Below are positions 31,328-42,343 of a stretch of DNA of 64,000 nt, piece after piece. The translations under genes were made by a program, and so were the position numbers. The notes under the pieces are model-generated. The model did not search any database. It saw nothing but the letters and a program-made list of their open reading frames with translations, and had not been told where the DNA came from. Position 1 is the stretch's first letter. Each line of letters begins with the position of its first letter. Source of the stretch: Prillingera fragicola (Eukaryota > Basidiomycota > Tremellomycetes > Trichosporonales > Trichosporonaceae); NCBI GenBank assembly GCA_002335605.1, contig BEDY01000005.1, positions 1,612,001-1,676,000 on the forward strand. Reading direction: 5' to 3'.

Positions 31328-32038
31328 CTAACTAGCCCCTTCCCTCCTCTCCAACTCTCTGGGGTCATTCTCCCCCATGACCCGGCCCGCGACATGGACG
31401 AGCCAGGAGCTCCACCGGCGGCCATTCCCCATGGCCCTGTCGCGCCTGGCCGCCTCGGCGAGCTCCTGCTCGTGCATGTCAATGGCAAAGATGGCTCGCT
31501 CGGCGTTACGGCGGATCATCTCGTCTGTGCCCCGTTGGTGCTCTTCCAGCGCCTTGGTCACGTCCGCGAGATGAGTCGCGACAGCACTGTCAAACTCGGT
31601 TCTCCCGTCAAGGGCAGTGACGAGGATTTGGTGGTTCTTCTCCAACGCTTCCTCGGTCCTCTTCCCAAACCCCTGCAGCAGCGCTTGGAGCTCCCGCTTG
31701 TGCCCCGCCATCGCAATGTGGAGTTTCCTGTCGTTCCCGTCCGCGTGCAAGATGGTAGCAAAGTCGCTGTGCTGAGAAGCGAGGAGCATGGAGAGGCTTA
31801 GCTCCTGTTTCTCAAGCAGAGCGAGCAGATCGCGCTTGTTGCGCTTCAAGATTGCATCGAGGCCGGCGCGGTCAGTGACCAGTGCTGGACGAGAGGGTTC
31901 TTGAGCGCGATTTTTGGGTGGTGCTGGTGGTGGTGGCTGCTTGCTGGTGCCTGGGACGCTGGCTGCTCGACCCTTGCCGGGAGCTCGGGCCGCGGACGAC
32001 TTGGGTGAGCTCAAGCTCCAGCGCCGCGGTGGGGCCAT
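31328..32038 (-). CDS. Unrecognised helical protein
   Basis: 236 aa, intronless, from the ATG at 32038 (an in-frame extension upstream begins with a non-ATG codon). Residues 1-50 are Pro/Ala/Ser/Lys-rich and basic (MAPPRRWSLSSPKS). The remainder is predicted helical, with regularly spaced hydrophobics: LDAILKRNKRDLLALLEKQE, then HKRELQALLQGFGKRTEEAL, then a Glu/Arg-rich end. Three segments of similar length and charge pattern hint at a helical bundle. No family recognised. It is isolated by about 0.9 kb and 1.9 kb of apparently empty DNA. Function unknown. Confidence 0.55.
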   Translation of the reverse strand: MAPPRRWSLSSPKSSAARAPGKGRAASVPGTSKQPPPPAPPKNRAQEPSRPALVTDRAGLDAILKRNKRDLLALLEKQELSLSMLLASQHSDFATILHADGNDRKLHIAMAGHKRELQALLQGFGKRTEEALEKNHQILVTALDGRTEFDSAVATHLADVTKALEEHQRGTDEMIRRNAERAIFAIDMHEQELAEAARRDRAMGNGRRWSSWLVHVAGRVMGENDPRELERREGAS

Positions 32039-33979
32039 TGTGTGTGAGCACACAGAGTTGATGAGAACACTATAGTGTCTGGCACTAAACTGAGCGTGGG
32101 CGGGTAGGGTCAAGCGCCCTAGCTGGCCGAACCAGAGTGAATGATGGCAAAGTACTCCGTTGTGAATAGATTGTTACGGGGTGTGAGCATCATGACCCTG
32201 CTTGGCATCAGTTTGTGAGCTGTTAATAGTCTGGCAAGGTGAGCTGGGAATCCCGGGTCAGCTAGGATCGCCAACGCAGAGAGAGAGTGAGAGAGCATGA
32301 TGCGCTACAATTGTGTCAGTTCGAGGGATTTGTGGTCATTGGTGCCCACCACTGCTGCCACCACATTCACTTCACACCCGGAATCAAATTGCGCGATTTG
32401 TGTTAGCTTCCGGATCACTCTGCACCTATACCCTCCTGCGGGTTTTAGAGTGTTGTCATGCATGGCTTGTGAGATTGAAAGCAACGTATCTGAGTACGTA
32501 CAGGTACCTACAACAATGAGCTGAATGGGATTCGTGCATAGGTGGATGCTGCGTAGATGGAGAGGAGAGCTGGGCGGGTAGTGGATGAGAGACTTGTCAT
32601 CAAGCCGAAAACTGGCAAACAATTGAGCGTTGCCTATATAGCAAGTTGCCGGAGATTGCCAAGTCGGTCCTGTTCAAATTGTCAACTGACGATGAGCAAG
32701 CAATTGGTAATGCAAGTTAGATACCGTACATTGGACTGTGGCTTGCACTGAGATGCGTGAAAGCGAAGCAAAGTACTTGGGCTACAAACCATCCACCCCA
32801 AAAATATAGGCACTCGCAGTCGCGACTCATCCAGTCTCCCTCCAGACCCATACGTTGGAAATGCACACCTCTACGTACTCCAGCCACCCACATGCATGCG
32901 TGAGAGTCAGTGACGGCAGCCTTGAGCATTCGTCGACGCTGTTGCGCCGGTTTGTACGGAACAAGGACGACGTTGACGTGTTGGTGGCGATTTTGAGTGG
33001 TCGAAACACGAAACATAGGGGTAAAGGTCGGCATTTTAGAACAATGTGGTACAGCCTGGAATCATCCACCGTCCTTTGTACGTCTCTTCGTTCAACGTCC
33101 TTGTGCAACGATACCTTGCATGGGTATTCTGATGACTATGCACAGTCTCTTCATTGGTACAGACTGCCATGCATGACGTTGAACTGGGATCTCACGACGG
33201 GCACGATCGTTGAGTAAAATGCTGATTCGTGAAATGCCGTCGCCATGTTTCGGCATGCCGTGCGACTGTCCATCCGTCCCCGGACCCACCCCAGTAACCC
33301 CACGCATGCACATGGGTACTTCAGCGCTGCTCAGCTGCAAGAAGCACGTTTTAATGCATGGATCTGGGCCCCGAGCCGGACAGACGGGGTGTAGAAGTCG
33401 CCAGAACAACGGCAGCCCTGGGTTGCCGAATTGACCGGATCTCGCCAAACAGCCTGGCATGGCCGAGCATCGACTCCAAGGTCCGTCTGTGGCTGCGTCT
33501 CTCCTCGTGCTGGACAAGGCGATCACACTGAACTCTAACGCCACGGCGTGGCGGCGTGGGCGGCGTGCCCGAGCGGCGTACATGCCATCTAGGGATGACC
33601 ATCTGATGACGGCCGGGGCGGGGATGGACGGCGAGTCATTCGGGCGGGCGAGGGTTGGGTGGCAATTTATGACTTCTACCCGCTGCGACGACGACGTTTG
33701 GCTTTGATGTTCCTCTCGTTCCTCTCCCTCTTGCACCGAGTTTGTCGTCGACATTCCTTGCACTTGCATGGCGGCGCGGACGCGGCCCAAGCGGAAAACT
33801 TTCCCGGCGGCTGTGGGTGGCGAGGGGTGGCTTTGGCGTTGAGCGATGTCTAGATCAGAGGCCACACTTCTTATGATGCTTCTTGATTCTAGCCTTGCCT
33901 GTTCACTGTCCATTTGCTTCTCAAAACACAGTTCTCCACACATACGGCGAGGTCACTACCCACACGACAGACAGGAACA
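32039..33979. other. Long intergenic spacer, no supportable gene
   Basis: 1.9 kb between divergent genes. One 283-codon minus-strand frame covers 33092-33943, but its sequence is Cys/Arg/Met-scattered with no periodicity and I do not believe it is coding. The remainder is AT-richer and featureless. Confidence 0.5.
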
Positions 33980-34945
33980 ATGCACCACTCGTTGTTGACA
34001 CCACGCCCTACACGCACCCCAACGCCGATACAGACCCCAACCCTGCCGTGCACAGTAGACGGCGCATCTTTCACCTCTCATTCAATGTACACGACCATGA
34101 CTGGTGGATCGACGTCTTCTGATCGAGCAAACTCCATTGCATCCTCCTCGACAACAAACGCTCTGCCAGCCCGCAAACCCAAGCACCGCCCAAAAGCTCG
34201 TCGTCCACCCACAAGAACGGCCTCAAGCTCGCAGGCTTCCACAACAGCGAGCACGGCGAGCACCCTGGGCCTTTCCATCCCTCATCCCCAGTCGTTTCGG
34301 CCCATACTAGGCCTAGCAGTCACCCCCTACCCCGCCATGTCGGGCACACCGATCCCCAGCCGCCACCCCACCACTCACCCCAACCTTCAACAACCACCAC
34401 CGCACGTCCACCCCCTCCAGCCGCTCCGCAGCGACCCAGCCCACCCCCCGCTCTCGCCCCGGCACACCGTCCCGCATACCGACGACGCAACCGGCCCGAG
34501 AGCCACACGCGCATATCACTCGGCGCTGCATCGCTACCTGAAAAACATCGACACCGAGGGCCAAAAGCTCGCCGACGCGTTCAGCGCCGTGCTCGACCCA
34601 GCCGTCGCGCCGCTGCACGGCCGGATCGAGCCCGGGGCGCGCTCAGAGGTCGACGCTATGCGGGGAGCTATCTTCGAGCTGGGGCAGAGTATGCGACATA
34701 CCTTCTCCATGGCGCTTGGCGTGTTGCGCCGGATTGAGGAGGCTGAGGAGGAGGCTGAAGTGAGCGACGGGAGTGAGGTTGATGGAGCGATTGGAGGGCA
34801 GGACGCACGGCTCAGGGCTGAGAGTGTTTCGACGACCCTCGCGCTGCTCACCATGCAGGCAGAGTATACGGCCGGGAGGGTGTGGGAGTTGAGAAATCAT
34901 TGGGAAAAGTTGAGGCTGCAGATTGGCGGTGGACGGGTGTGGTGA
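33980..34945 (+). CDS. Unrecognised protein: disordered N-terminus, helical C-terminus
   Basis: 321 aa, intronless, from the ATG in AACAATGCAC; the longer frame upstream begins with TTG. Residues 1-185 are Thr/Pro/Ser/His-rich with basic patches (RKPKHRPKARRPPTR) and clearly disordered. Residues about 190-321 are helical, from ATRAYHSALHRYLKNIDTEG through GAIFELGQSMRHTFSMALGV to WELRNHWEKLRLQIGGG, with an acidic loop (EEAEEEAEVSDGSE). The layout resembles the proteins at 36985 and 31328, although I see no clear sequence identity with them. No family recognised. Confidence 0.55.
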   Translation: MHHSLLTPRPTRTPTPIQTPTLPCTVDGASFTSHSMYTTMTGGSTSSDRANSIASSSTTNALPARKPKHRPKARRPPTRTASSSQASTTASTASTLGLSIPHPQSFRPILGLAVTPYPAMSGTPIPSRHPTTHPNLQQPPPHVHPLQPLRSDPAHPPLSPRHTVPHTDDATGPRATRAYHSALHRYLKNIDTEGQKLADAFSAVLDPAVAPLHGRIEPGARSEVDAMRGAIFELGQSMRHTFSMALGVLRRIEEAEEEAEVSDGSEVDGAIGGQDARLRAESVSTTLALLTMQAEYTAGRVWELRNHWEKLRLQIGGGRVW

Positions 34946-36984
34946 CCGCTGGTGCAGGAGGCTGCAGGCTTCGCGGCCGACGAGTAGGCACCGAAGCGGC
35001 CATGCTCGCTGGCATGTCCGAGCTTGAGCCCATTCCGCCCATTTCCCACCGAGTCGAGCAAGACACCGACACCGAGTGGTGACCGGCAGCCCACAAAGTC
35101 AAGAGAGAGTCTAGTCGCCGTTCAAGCCCGTTCAGATGGCCACGTTCATGGATGTTGTGGGTCGAGTATCTGGTCGCCGATCAAGTTAGCTCCCGCCGTA
35201 ATAATAGATTAATCAGCAACGCCGGGCCATGCCTTATGAACGGCTTTGTAACGCGCTTTGTCAGGCTAGACGCCGTCGATGCGCATGTGACTCTAGTGCT
35301 TGCAAGTGGACATGTGCGCTGTGCATCTGCGGGTGCCTGCGTGGTAGCCGTCGTCTTGGATGTGAGGTGGTTGGCGGTTTGTGGTGTGGAATGTGGTGGT
35401 ATATCCGTAACTCCCCCAATCTACCTTGACGCGACTGTCCAAATTTCGCGCGGCCACTGTTGAGCACCGACGGGGATAAGCTTGTTCCAAGCTTGCTAGA
35501 GTCTTGCCGAGATCCCCTCGACATCGTAGGTACCGACGCCGACGATCGGCATGAGCAGCCCACAAGCCATCCGTCCGCCACTGCGTCCCTGTCGATCCTC
35601 ACCCTCAAGCCACAGCGCCGACATCCACCAACACATTCACCCACAATTGCGAGGGCGTGTGGTGGTTTCACCTGTACAGGCGGAAACGGGCATCACCACT
35701 CTTCATCTTCGACCGAAAGTCTTGTCGTCTTGGCGCGATCGCCCTTCGGCGCCTTGCCGAGGGCATGGCGCACGCCGTGGCTATCGTGGCGTGGTACGCA
35801 TCGCCATTGAGTTTGCGGGATGCATAAGCTTTGCCATTTGTTTAGAAGCAGTTCGAGGCGCGTTGCCGCGGATTCACGGAGCTGGCTTGGTTTGAGCTCA
35901 AACTAGGTGCGTTGACTTGACATGTGAGTGAAGACGCTCACATCGTGTCAATCCATTGTCTCGGTCAACCTCACCAAGGAAATCAACGATCTCCTCAACA
36001 AAACCCGGTAGGTGCTGGGGCGATCTGCAGGCTATAACCGTGGACGTAGCAATCTTCCTATCTCGGGCCTGGCTTGCTCGGTCGCTTATGTCCAATGGTC
36101 GCTTACATCCGCCCACCACAAGCTTGCCGATGGATAGCAATCGACGAGAAAGTGGATCTCTTCATGCACTGTGGGTATGCACCGAGCGAGCCGGAGCAGC
36201 TCAGAGTGTCGGAGCAGGACGGATGAGGGCATAGCAGATATGTGCGCGGATGATTGCCGGGGATGCCATTTGAGTGGGCTGGGCCGCCGTTTGTCAGCCA
36301 TGTCTGGTTGAGCGGTGGGTTCCGCGGAATGTTACCAATGTCATGCATGCTGCATGGTAGCAGGTACCTGCGGGATGCTGACAAGAGTTGCTTTCTCAGC
36401 ACATTTGGAATAATCGTCCGAGATTCTCTAGCCACCGTAGCAGATGAACGACTCATTCCACATCATGGGCCCCAAGGACCGAGCTGGCCTGGTTGTGCGA
36501 TAAGGCAGACTCTGGAATCGAACTGATGTTTTTGGGAAGACAAAGTGGGCAGTAGTGTCTACCGAAGGCGGCGGCGGAGACGTCGCATGTCTGTCAGGGA
36601 CAACCGCAGTCTGGTGGGGGGCTCTGCGGCGTTGAAACGCTCAACAACAATGCGGACGCACAGCTCCGTGTTCCGTGCGAAGCCAACGTGCATGCAGTCC
36701 GCGCTCCTCTGTCGGTATGCCTGGGGCTGTGCCGCCATGCGGTCCGCTGCGCGTCTATAGTTTTCGGGGGGTTGATGATGAAGCAGGATGACGCACCTGA
36801 CAAAGCATCGTCCCCCATCCCACGCGCGACCGAGAATACGGACATTTTTATAAAAGTCACCAGCGGCTATCTAGAATTCGTCTCTACCTTTCCCACTTTC
36901 GACTCTCCTCCTCCTCAGAGCTATACTTATACCTGCAAGCAGCTGTCCTCTCACACGTACGTCCCAGACACCAGCACCATCACA
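34946..36984. other. Long intergenic spacer, no gene seen
   Basis: 2.0 kb. Several open frames overlap on both strands without domain, typical start or window-style introns. A TATAAAA lies near the right end, 130 nt before the next gene. Confidence 0.5.
36849..36855 (+). promoter_or_regulatory. TATA box of the 36985 gene
   Basis: TATAAAA in the context TTTTTATAAAAGTC, 130 nt upstream of the ATG at 36985, followed by a C/T-rich leader. Confidence 0.55.
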
Positions 36985-37701
36985 ATGCTCACCGCCACCG
37001 AACAGCCACCTACTCCCTCGCGCCCCAAGAAGGGCTTGAAATCAATCATGAGGGTGTGTACCAGGATCACAAAGTGGACTGCCCCACCAAAACGTAAGTC
37101 CCCAGCCTCGAGTCGTGCACAACAACTAATGGACCCAGCAGCCCAGATGTCTGAGAAATCACCCCTCTCCCACCTCTCCCCCCAACTGACCGACGCCGTC
37201 GACGCCCTCCGCGGTCCCCGGACGCGACGCGGGTCAGACGCCTCGATCCAGAGCCTCCTCGACACGCCTCCACCACCCTACGTCGCCTCCCCAGCCTACA
37301 CCCCCGAGTGTCCCACCGAGGACGCACTAGCCTGGCAGAGCGTACGCGACATGCACACGCGCTTGACGGACCGCCTCGCGCCGCTGTCCCGCCACCTGCA
37401 CACGCTGTGGGTGATGGAGCTGAGCACACCCAGGGCGCAGCACGCGTACGACCCCGTTTTTGGGGGTGGCCCGGACCGCGCGCTGGCGAACATCGAGGGG
37501 CTCAGGACGGGGACCCGCCAGATGAGGGAGATGATGCGCGAGATCGGCGTGTACATGGACCGGGCGGATGCGCCGGACAGTGTGCGCGAGGTGCTCGCGT
37601 TGGTGGAGGTTGAGGTTGGTGGTGTCGAGAAGGACGTGGCGGGCTTGCAGAAGGCGGCGGCCAGGAAGAGGGATTGGGAGCGCAGTGGGCGGATCATGTA
37701 G
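36985..37701 (+). CDS. Unrecognised helical protein
   Basis: 223 aa when a 45-nt, frame-neutral intron (37094-37138, GTAAGT, CTAATGGACCCAG) is removed, 238 aa if it is kept. The start is the ATG in TCACAATGCT. Residues 1-90 are Pro/Ser/Lys-rich with a basic stretch near the start. Residues about 100-223 are helical: SVRDMHTRLTDRLAPLSRHL, TGTRQMREMMREIGVYMD, VEVEVGGVEKDVAGLQKAAA, ending basic (ARKRDWERSGRIM). It resembles the 33980 and 31328 genes in layout. No family recognised and no function proposed. Confidence 0.55.
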   Translation: MLTATEQPPTPSRPKKGLKSIMRVCTRITKWTAPPKRKSPASSRAQQLMDPAAQMSEKSPLSHLSPQLTDAVDALRGPRTRRGSDASIQSLLDTPPPPYVASPAYTPECPTEDALAWQSVRDMHTRLTDRLAPLSRHLHTLWVMELSTPRAQHAYDPVFGGGPDRALANIEGLRTGTRQMREMMREIGVYMDRADAPDSVREVLALVEVEVGGVEKDVAGLQKAAARKRDWERSGRIM

Positions 37702-38659
37702 GCCGTGTGGGGAGCTGTTGTACATGTCAGGTCGGATAGAACGTTGTTGTCATCACCATGCATAATGCCTTGCTCACGCTTGAAGCAATCATTGAGATCA
37801 GGTCGCCGCCAGCAACATCAAAACACGAGTTTCGTCACCTCGGTTGAAAGTTCAGACCATTATTCACCGTCACCTCCGACCGACCCCGACCATGGTGCCC
37901 GGTGTCGTTCAAGCACGTTGCCGTCCACTTCGGTAGATATGCATGTACTATCATCGGCTACCCAAGCTAGAGCACTATCTGAACCTTGTTGGTTGGGGCA
38001 AGGTACCAATGGTTGGGGAAGGTACAGCCTGATTTCCTGGCCGTGTAGTGATCCACTCGGCTCGTGTCGCCAAGTTCCCCAGTGTACCACTGTCGGACAG
38101 TGTGTATCTACACGTAGCTTGGCTTTGCCATGAGCACCCAAGACCGGGCGATGGGGAGCTGCGACGTGCATCGTACAGGCTGTTCGTCCGCGGAACAACC
38201 GGCGGCAAAAGCGCTCATACCCCCCACCACCGGCGGCCACCCCGCCACCCCGCCGACGCGGGGGTGGGCGCTTACCGCGTGGCCATGCAGTAAGCTCCGT
38301 CACGGACATGTTCGCGACGCGTCGCGTTCCTCGACTGCTTTCCTCATTCCAGGACTAGGGAGTGACCGAGCTTGAGCCAGTGAGCAAATGGCCAGTGATG
38401 ACAGCAGCAATGGCTTCCCATGCGGAGGATTGGTGTGCTGCGCCAGTCAGTCTGCCTGTGTACTGGACTGGACTGAGGTAGTTGAGTAGGCGTTTGGGAT
38501 CAGTAGGTGCCATGCACGCGTCGTGAGCAGCTTGACCATCTAGGGTGGCCAGGAACCAGGGGGTACCCTCCGCCCAGTCCGGGTGGCGACAACTTGTCAT
38601 TCATGCACTACTCAACGCTGGCTACCAGCACATCCTACCCAGTCCTAACGCGCCTACCT
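37702..38659. other. Intergenic spacer between convergent genes, no gene seen
   Basis: 0.96 kb, nothing coding visible. A C/G-rich patch near 38218-38265 (CCCCCCACCACCGGCGGCCA-like) is the only visible compositional oddity. Confidence 0.5.
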
Positions 38660-39739
38660 TCAGCCGCGCACCACACGCTTTACACGCCCAGCGACCTCGC
38701 CAGGACCAATCCCAACCACTAGCGACGGGACCACTGCCGTCGGCATCTCCGCGTTACTGCGTCGAACGGGCCAGCACGAGGGCGGGGGACCGGGCCGGGC
38801 AGCAGGCACGACGTCGCCGTTGGCCGTTACCAGCGGAAACGGCCCGGCGAGGCCACCTGGACCGGTTGGATCCATGAATTCCTGCATGAAGGCTGCCCAG
38901 GACGCGTCTGAGCGGCGCGGGGCGGTTGGTGTTGGGTGCGGGGGAGCTGGGTGCGTGGGGGTGGGTGGAACTGGGCTGCCGAGCGTGTGTGTGAAGGGAA
39001 GCTCGCGCGTGTGACTCATGACCCAGCGGGGGGCGCGGGGTGGGGTGGTGAGATCCTGGGGGCAGACGGTGGTGGGAGAGTTTTGGAGAGCGGGGTCGAT
39101 TGGCCAGCCGGTTAGCAGGGCTTGGCCGCGGGGTGTCGCCGTGTCGAGAGGGTGGGCGTGGGGCTGAAGTGGAGTTGTGTGGCGGCCCAGGGGGGAGAGC
39201 GCAGAGCTGCTCGCCGAGGTGCCAGGGAGGCTGGAGCTGGGATGGGTGAAGCGTGTCTGGCCAGTGGGAGTCTGGTGGCTTTCGGTGAATGGAAAGCTGT
39301 ACGGAGTCCAGAACTGGGTGCTCGCGACGTATGAAGCGGGTGTGTTGTCCGTCGACTGTGTAGGCAGGGCTACACTGTTCGACGACGGGGTGTCAGAGTC
39401 AAACTGCAACCACCCATCCTCTCCACTCGGCTTGGTTGGCGTATACGCAGCGTAGAACTGAGTACTGCCTGTCCACGTCGGGTCACTGCTGTACTCTTGA
39501 TTTGGCGTCTGATACGGCTGCAGCGGGGTGAAGCTGTGGTAGTTCTCGTTGGGCTGGTTGGGGGTTGCTGGGCTGGCGCTGTGGCGTCCCGAGGGAGGGG
39601 AGAAGAGCCCCGGGTCGTCTGGGGAGCTTAGGGAGGGTGGTGTGCGGCGAGGTGAAGAGGTGTTGGAGGGGAGGGCGGTAGGTACTTGAAGGTGTTGGCG
39701 GCTTGGGTTACTGCGGTCGAAGGAGGGAGGGGACAACAT
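38660..39739 (-). CDS. Unrecognised disordered Pro/Ser/Thr/Gln-rich protein
   Basis: 359 aa, intronless as read, from the ATG at 39739 (an upstream extension begins with GTG). Nearly the whole chain is low complexity and disordered, rich in Pro, Ser, Thr, Gln, Asn and aromatic residues, for example ENYHSFTPLQPYQTPNQEY. A short motif occurs twice: STQFYAAYTP and STQFWTPYSF, near residues 93 and 143. A possible short helix is SDASWAAFMQEFMDPTG. The composition, with spaced Tyr/Phe/Trp, is of the kind seen in condensate-forming or transcription-factor activation regions, but no DNA-binding or RNA-binding domain is visible. The last 30 residues change composition, so an unnoticed intron near the 3' end is possible. 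Confidence 0.5.
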   Translation of the reverse strand: MLSPPSFDRSNPSRQHLQVPTALPSNTSSPRRTPPSLSSPDDPGLFSPPSGRHSASPATPNQPNENYHSFTPLQPYQTPNQEYSSDPTWTGSTQFYAAYTPTKPSGEDGWLQFDSDTPSSNSVALPTQSTDNTPASYVASTQFWTPYSFPFTESHQTPTGQTRFTHPSSSLPGTSASSSALSPLGRHTTPLQPHAHPLDTATPRGQALLTGWPIDPALQNSPTTVCPQDLTTPPRAPRWVMSHTRELPFTHTLGSPVPPTPTHPAPPHPTPTAPRRSDASWAAFMQEFMDPTGPGGLAGPFPLVTANGDVVPAARPGPPPSCWPVRRSNAEMPTAVVPSLVVGIGPGEVAGRVKRVVRG

Positions 39740-40429
39740 TCTCCGGAAGTGGGGAGGAGCTAGCACACTGGTGAGCTATGATTACGGACAGGAGAACACC
39801 CGATGTACTATGCTAACAATGAGTATAAAAGAGTGACACTGTTTAGTGGGGACGAAGAAGAATGATTACAGGTGGCGAGAAAGAGTAGGGTGACGGAAGC
39901 GGCAATGTTGACAGTAGTGGCAAAGTGGTCCAAGTCGGCGCATACACCGCCATGCACAGTCGCCACCGCAGCCATTCATCTCTCACAACCTCACCGATGC
40001 ATCACTCACTGTTTGCACACAAGCGCTTGCCCTTTCCTAAGCAGACTCATTTGAGCGGACCACACCTGGGGTAGACTGACACGGAAAAGGCTCAAACACT
40101 TGCCATGCGTTCAAAGTCCTCTACAATGAGCAGATTGACTGGTTCAAAAAGGTCCATAGCTTACCCGTAAGCTTGGCGGCACAATGGGAGTGGCAACTTT
40201 GCTCACTGGGCAGCAGCGGTAGTGAGCAGATATGGTGCGTTTGTGTGAAGGACAGGAGCTGCCCAAAATGGTGCGATTGCGTTTTTTTGGCGTTTGAAGC
40301 TGTCGAGATGAGGGCAGACTGATGTCTGTGTCTGCTGTGTTGCTAACCTCCACTTGCACCTCTGTTGTGACATGCAACGTTCATCGTCCTACAAAAAACA
40401 ATAAATAGTAGCGCTACAGGTTATGCAAT
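39740..40429. other. Intergenic spacer, no gene seen
   Basis: 0.69 kb between two minus-strand genes of disordered proteins. It is AT-rich toward 40380-40420. Nothing coding is visible. Confidence 0.5.
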
Positions 40430-42343
40430 CTAGTTGTAGGTCATGAGCCCCACCTCGTGGGCAACAGCGACGAGCTCCTCTTCAATCACACGCAGGTGAT
40501 CCCAGCGCCACTGGCCGCCAGGCCTGTCGTCGGCCTCGGCTTCAAGGACGGCGAGGGTCGCGAATCGCCCGGCGACAAACTGTTTCTGGTCGCGGCTGAG
40601 TGCGCTGTGGTCGTCGGGGAGTGCTGCGTCTTTTTGGAGAATAGTGCGGACAGAGGCGAGGCGGGCGAGGAGGGCCGCGCACGGGTCGCGGTTGTGGGTC
40701 ATCTGGGGCCCGCCGTAGGTTGGTGCGACGACTGGGACGGTGGCGTTGGGAATGTAGGATTGTGGGGGGAGACGCTGGGTTTCGCCTGGACGCAGAGTGG
40801 GGACTCTCATCACTGGCCGAGGAGCTGGGGCCCGAGAAGGAAAGTGGAGGGGTTCTGGGGCTGCTGCGTGGGATGGAGGTGGACGTGGCATGAGGGGTCC
40901 GGGGACAACGTTGGGTGGCGGCTGAGCAATGAGAGTGTCGCTGTCGGGATTGTGCTTGGGCATTGTAAAGTAGTTGGAGTTGGGAGGAAGGGGACCATGT
41001 TGCATGTTCAGAGTCACTGCGTTTTCTTGTTGCTTGATAGGTGGTGCCGGGGGCGAGGCAAGCGGAGCTGACGAAACCGACGTGTGTGGCTTCGGAGGGT
41101 CAGTCACCGGTGGGTCAGCCTGTGCCTGCATCGCCGCACCAGACTCATCGGCGCCAGTGCATGCACGCGCTGCCGTGACGTGCCGAGAAGGGTCGAGTGG
41201 TGCCGGCTGCGCCGCCGCGGCGTTGACGTCTGTCCAATTGTTCATGTCATTCAGGGCCGAGCGTTGCTTATTGAGCTCCAGGTGGGTGGCGGACGCCACC
41301 GAGTCATCTTGCGTCGGCGCCCCCAGAAATCGGAGAAGCTCCTGGGTCTCGGCGCAGGACATTGGTGGAGTACTGCCAGTGGCGACGACAGAGAGATCCG
41401 GAACACCAGCGTCACTGACAGGCACTGGTGCTGGGGCAGGCTTGGGCGACAAGCGAGTCATCGGCGCCGAGTGGGCAGCGGAACCCTCGGTGGCGGTCGG
41501 CGCCTGTCGAGCATTCGGCTTTGACTCTGGCTGTCGGGCATGAGGCGTCGCGCTTGGCACGGGCTGCTGAATCATTTGTTCGACAGAGGACATTGTTGCT
41601 GGCCGCTGCACCATTCGATTGACCGGCGACATGGACAAGTTGCGTGCGCCACGCACGGGTGGTTCCTGGCGCATCGCGGCAGTAGGATAAGGAAGGCTTT
41701 TGCGGCGGGGGAGAGACAGAGCGCGTGCGTCGGTGGTCTCAGGTCTGGAGTCTATGTCGCCAGAGGACTGCGTGCGGCTTGGACCTCTGGGAGTCGCCTG
41801 GGTTGGAGGGACTTGGCTCGGCACAAAGTCTCTGGCAGGTAGGGTGGGATACAGCGCCAGAGCCAGCGGCGGGGGGTTGCCAAGAGGTGGTCCGTAAGCT
41901 ACAAACTGCATGGGCCGGGCGTGAAGCGAGATGTGCTGTCTCATGTGCCGTTGCATGTGCTCCTGCACTTGATGCTGCACGGGTGGCCCGATGGGCTGAG
42001 CCGGCTGCAGGGGGTAATAGCGCTGTTGTCCGGGGACAGGCGGTCGGTGGTGCCAGCCTGGCTCTTGCTGCGGTTGGGACGACCCTGGACCCAAGTGCGG
42101 AGATGGGTCTGGTGGAGCTTGGTTGTGGGACGCGTGGTTGATGGTGGGTGGATGGTGGTTGGGAGGAAGGTTGTGAACAGGTGGTGGTGGGTGCTTTTCC
42201 GAGGTGACGGCGTACCATTGTCCGTCCAGGCCTAGCACCGGAGTGCCGACTGACAGACCTTCTGGGAGGATGGCGGATGGAGTGCCATTGGAGTAGTTGA
42301 TTGCGGCTTGGAGGGGAGGGTAAGGAGCGTTTTGGGGCTGCAT
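40430..42343 (-). CDS. Unrecognised Pro/Gln-rich protein with helical C-terminal domain
   Basis: 637 aa, intronless, from the ATG at 42343. Residues 1-530 are Pro/Gln/His/Ala-rich and disordered (QPQQEPGWHHRPPVPGQQRY, PLQPAQPIGPP). Residues about 545-637 look folded and helical: DPCAALLARLASVRTILQKD, SRDQKQFVAGRFATLAVLEA, and WRWDHLRVIEEELVAVAHEV, ending GLMTYN. Such a layout, a long Pro/Gln-rich arm and a small helical domain, is common in fungal transcription co-regulators and P-body proteins, but I recognise no named domain. It has the most sequence of any single-exon gene between 30 and 60 kb. Confidence 0.6.
   Translation of the reverse strand: MQPQNAPYPPLQAAINYSNGTPSAILPEGLSVGTPVLGLDGQWYAVTSEKHPPPPVHNLPPNHHPPTINHASHNQAPPDPSPHLGPGSSQPQQEPGWHHRPPVPGQQRYYPLQPAQPIGPPVQHQVQEHMQRHMRQHISLHARPMQFVAYGPPLGNPPPLALALYPTLPARDFVPSQVPPTQATPRGPSRTQSSGDIDSRPETTDARALSLPRRKSLPYPTAAMRQEPPVRGARNLSMSPVNRMVQRPATMSSVEQMIQQPVPSATPHARQPESKPNARQAPTATEGSAAHSAPMTRLSPKPAPAPVPVSDAGVPDLSVVATGSTPPMSCAETQELLRFLGAPTQDDSVASATHLELNKQRSALNDMNNWTDVNAAAAQPAPLDPSRHVTAARACTGADESGAAMQAQADPPVTDPPKPHTSVSSAPLASPPAPPIKQQENAVTLNMQHGPLPPNSNYFTMPKHNPDSDTLIAQPPPNVVPGPLMPRPPPSHAAAPEPLHFPSRAPAPRPVMRVPTLRPGETQRLPPQSYIPNATVPVVAPTYGGPQMTHNRDPCAALLARLASVRTILQKDAALPDDHSALSRDQKQFVAGRFATLAVLEAEADDRPGGQWRWDHLRVIEEELVAVAHEVGLMTYN

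Noticed and set aside
33092..33943. 283-codon minus-strand open frame
   Set aside because: The composition is scattered (many Cys, Arg, Met, His), with no helix periodicity, domain, good start context or window-style introns. Short ATG contexts are absent near its start. It looks like a chance frame in GC-rich DNA.
34973..35895. Several overlapping frames of 62-136 codons on both strands
   Set aside because: None has a convincing start, periodicity or partner exons. No choice among them is supported.
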